A stretch of 64,000 nucleotides of DNA from Shewanella jiangmenensis (GTDB taxonomy: Bacteria > Pseudomonadota > Gammaproteobacteria > Enterobacterales > Shewanellaceae): the NCBI RefSeq assembly GCF_018596335.1, contig NZ_JAHEPS010000001.1, positions 124,001-188,000 on the forward strand, in the 5' to 3' direction. Numbering within the stretch: position 1 is the stretch's first letter; each line of letters opens with the position of its first letter. The position numbers and the translations under genes were made by a program. Below, in pieces: positions 62,003 through 64,000 of the stretch. The notes beneath the pieces were generated by a model. The model ran no database searches, was not told where the DNA came from, and saw only the letters and a program-made list of their open reading frames with translations.

Positions 62003-64000
62003 CTACTCTGTAATCGGCAAGTCACCAACTCCAAACACCTTGTTGTACCAAAAAGGCGCCAGTTGTTCGCGAAAGGTTTTCACCTCAATCTCATCACCAA
62101 GATACAAACTGAGCTGGCCTGAATCGGCGGTTACCAGTGTCTTACTGCCAAGGCCCTGATAACGCGCCACCACCTCGGCCTTGGGGAAGCCATAACGGTT
62201 ATTGAACCCAGCGGCAAACACAGTAAAGCGCGGCGACACCGCCTCGATAAAAGCTTGGGATGATGAGGTTTTGCTGCCATGGTGCGGCGCGCTGAGGATA
62301 TCGGCATCCAGCATGGCGCGCCCCTGCACGAGCTTCGCCTCAGCTAAGGCCTCGATATCGCCCGTCAGCAGCAGTGAGTGCCTGCTATCGGCGATTCGCA
62401 CCACGCAGGAGTCGTTGTTGCCGATGCGCGCCTCATCGGCTTCTATTGTGTGGCCTATATCGCTGCCGTTACCGTTGGCCTGTGGCTTCGACGCGATAGC
62501 ATCATCGGCCTCACGAATGGTCGGCAACACCTCAAGTGTAAGACTGCCAAATGGGCGCGACTGTGCCGTGCAGGCAAGATGCCGCCTGGCTTGCAGTGTT
62601 AACGCCGCTTTGGTATCGCTGATGATGTCGGTAATCGGCAGCGCATCCGCAAGGGCCGCAGCGCCGCCGACGTGATCATTGTCTTCATGGCTTAAAATCA
62701 GCATATCCACCCGCGCCCGTCCCTTGGCGGCAAGAAATGGGGCAAGTACCCGCTCACCGTAGGAATAGCCACCGGCAAAGGATGCGCCTGTGTCGTACAC
62801 CAGCGTCTTATCACCCTGAAACACCACCACAGCAAGGCCCTGCCCCACATCGAGCGCATGCACCTGCCAATGACTTTTATCTTCACCAAAGCGCCAGGCT
62901 ACGAGGGGCAAAAGCAGGCACAGCGCCAGCACCTTAAGCCACTGTACATAGCGTACATGGGGGAAATGAGGGCGCGGCAGCCGCAGAAATCTGCCCCCAG
63001 CAAAAGTAAACAAAAGCACAGGCAGTGCAAACAAGAGCGCGGCGGCCAGAGCATCGCCAAGCCTTACCCAGGCCGCGGGCAGGCTGTCAGACAAGCCAAG
63101 CAGCCACTCGTGGGGTAAAAGTGAAAGCAGCGCCGGTTCAAACAGCCACGGCGCGGCAATGCCTGCCGCGTTCAGCAGTAAAAACAGCAACAGGCACAGC
63201 AGTGACAGCGGAATAACCACCAGCGAAAACCAGGGCACCATCAAAAGGTTAATCCAGAGGCTGTGGATGCTGATGCCACCAAAAAGGATAAGCTGCAGCA
63301 CACCCATGCCAAGGGAAAGCGCAAGCTGGATCCGAACAAGCAGCCATGCTTGCTGCTTAAGCCGCCGCCAGCGCCCTTCGGTTTGCGTCTCCTTCTCCGG
63401 AATACACAGCAAAATAATCACTATGGCGCCAAAGGACAGCCAGAAGCCCGCCGCCAGCGGCGATAAAGGATCAAGCAGCAGCACAGCAATAAGCGCATAC
63501 AAGAGCCGCTCCCAGGGGGAGGCAAAACGGCGCGACAGCGATAAAAGGCACACCAGCGCCAGCATCACAAAGGCGCGGCGGGTCGGAATGCCCATGCCGG
63601 CAAGAAGCGCGTACAACAAGCAGCCAACAAGGGCAATCAGGGATGCAAGCAAGAGATTGCGCCTGCTTTGGGGCGCAGAAAACAGCCCAAGCAAATAACG
63701 ACTGACGCCAAACAGCCACAGCGCCAATACTGATAAGTGCAATCCGGATATCGCCATCAAATGCCCTGTGCCGGTGGCACGAAGTTGCTGCCAGGTTTCC
63801 TGACTTATCTGGCGCTGCTCACCGCTAAGGAGTGCAAGCAGCAGCGCTGATGCCTGTGGCAATGCCTGTGCCGACGCCTGTGCCATTTCGTCGCGTTCGG
63901 ATAGCAGGCTCTGGCGCAAGTTATTGATAATGTGCTGCCTGAGCGAGCCTGACGCCGAAATCCGTCTCGCGTCCAGCACCCGTGCCTTAAGGCCGATGTG
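62003..64000 (-). CDS. comEC: ComEC/Rec2 DNA uptake channel (N-terminus outside window)
   Basis: The frame is open to the window end, so the N-terminal part is missing. Visible are the competence domain (GTGHLMAISGLHLSVLALWLFGVSRYLL) with about eight membrane helices, then a C-terminal metallo-beta-lactamase domain (HALDVGQGLAVVVFQGDKTLVYDTGASF; metal motif LSHEDNDHVGGAA; LLTGDIEALAE; SAPHHGSKTSSS). It takes single-stranded DNA into the cell in natural transformation; the metal domain probably degrades the other strand. It is the first gene upstream of msbA. Confidence 0.95.
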   Translation of the reverse strand, partial: HIGLKARVLDARRISASGSLRQHIINNLRQSLLSERDEMAQASAQALPQASALLLALLSGEQRQISQETWQQLRATGTGHLMAISGLHLSVLALWLFGVSRYLLGLFSAPQSRRNLLLASLIALVGCLLYALLAGMGIPTRRAFVMLALVCLLSLSRRFASPWERLLYALIAVLLLDPLSPLAAGFWLSFGAIVIILLCIPEKETQTEGRWRRLKQQAWLLVRIQLALSLGMGVLQLILFGGISIHSLWINLLMVPWFSLVVIPLSLLCLLLFLLLNAAGIAAPWLFEPALLSLLPHEWLLGLSDSLPAAWVRLGDALAAALLFALPVLLFTFAGGRFLRLPRPHFPHVRYVQWLKVLALCLLLPLVAWRFGEDKSHWQVHALDVGQGLAVVVFQGDKTLVYDTGASFAGGYSYGERVLAPFLAAKGRARVDMLILSHEDNDHVGGAAALADALPITDIISDTKAALTLQARRHLACTAQSRPFGSLTLEVLPTIREADDAIASKPQANGNGSDIGHTIEADEARIGNNDSCVVRIADSRHSLLLTGDIEALAEAKLVQGRAMLDADILSAPHHGSKTSSSQAFIEAVSPRFTVFAAGFNNRYGFPKAEVVARYQGLGSKTLVTADSGQLSLYLGDEIEVKTFREQLAPFWYNKVFGVGDLPITE

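Overview
The window is chromosomal DNA from a gammaproteobacterium, most probably a Shewanella with fairly high GC. That reading is an inference. It rests on gene order and protein character: a polar-flagellar locus with flrABC, flhF/flhG, the flgOPT H-ring genes, parC/parP beside cheA, and two short flagellins. This layout is shared by Vibrio, Shewanella and Aeromonas. Nearly all of it is vertically inherited core DNA with tight, overlapping operons.

Layout. (1) Positions 1-702 (+): end of a FliK-like protein and a free-standing FlhB C-terminal-like protein. (2) About 1.0-14.5 kb (-): flhA-flhF-flhG-fliA-cheY-cheZ-cheA-cheB-(membrane protein)-parC-parP-cheW-DUF2802, driven by a sigma-54 promoter upstream of flhA. 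(3) About 14.6-22.3 kb (-): fliK-L-M-N-O-P-Q-R-flhB. (4) About 22.3-28.2 kb (-): fliE-F-G-H-I-J with a sigma-54 promoter. (5) 28.2-32.2 kb (-): the regulators flrA and flrBC; flrBC has a sigma-54 promoter. (6) 32.4-37.1 kb (-): two flagellins, flaG, fliD, a FliT-like gene and fliS. (7) 37.1-48.1 kb (-): flgB-C-D-E and flgF-G-H-I-J-K-L, each group with its own sigma-54 promoter and separated by a terminator. (8) 48.3-55.0 kb: cheR and cheV (-), flgA-flgM-flgN (+), flgO-flgP (-) and flgT (+). (9) 55.07-57.5 kb: tRNA-Arg(CCT), then a repeat-rich spacer and three AT-richer foreign genes, each followed by an integron attC-like recombination site. This is a small cassette array with no integrase in view. 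(10) 57.7-64.0 kb (-): comEC (cut by the window end), msbA, lpxK, ycaR, a kinase-like protein and a possible lysine/alanine-repeat mini-protein.

How it works together. The sequence shows a readable transcription hierarchy. FlrA, which keeps the FleQ-type c-di-GMP motif, should act on sigma-54 promoters upstream of fliE, flhA and flrBC. FlrC should act on those upstream of flgB, flgF and flgT. FliA (sigma-28) should then read the major flagellin, flgM and flgO promoters, which match TAAAG...GCCGATAA with 11-bp gaps. FlhF and FlhG set number and place of the polar flagellum. ParC and ParP hold the CheA/CheW array at the pole.

The most unusual parts are the cassette array with a class III nucleotidyl-cyclase-like protein (55.8-57.5 kb), the triple repeated motif in the CheA linker, a GGCTTT microsatellite inside a possible secreted mini-protein, and short degenerate tandem repeats in several intergenic gaps.
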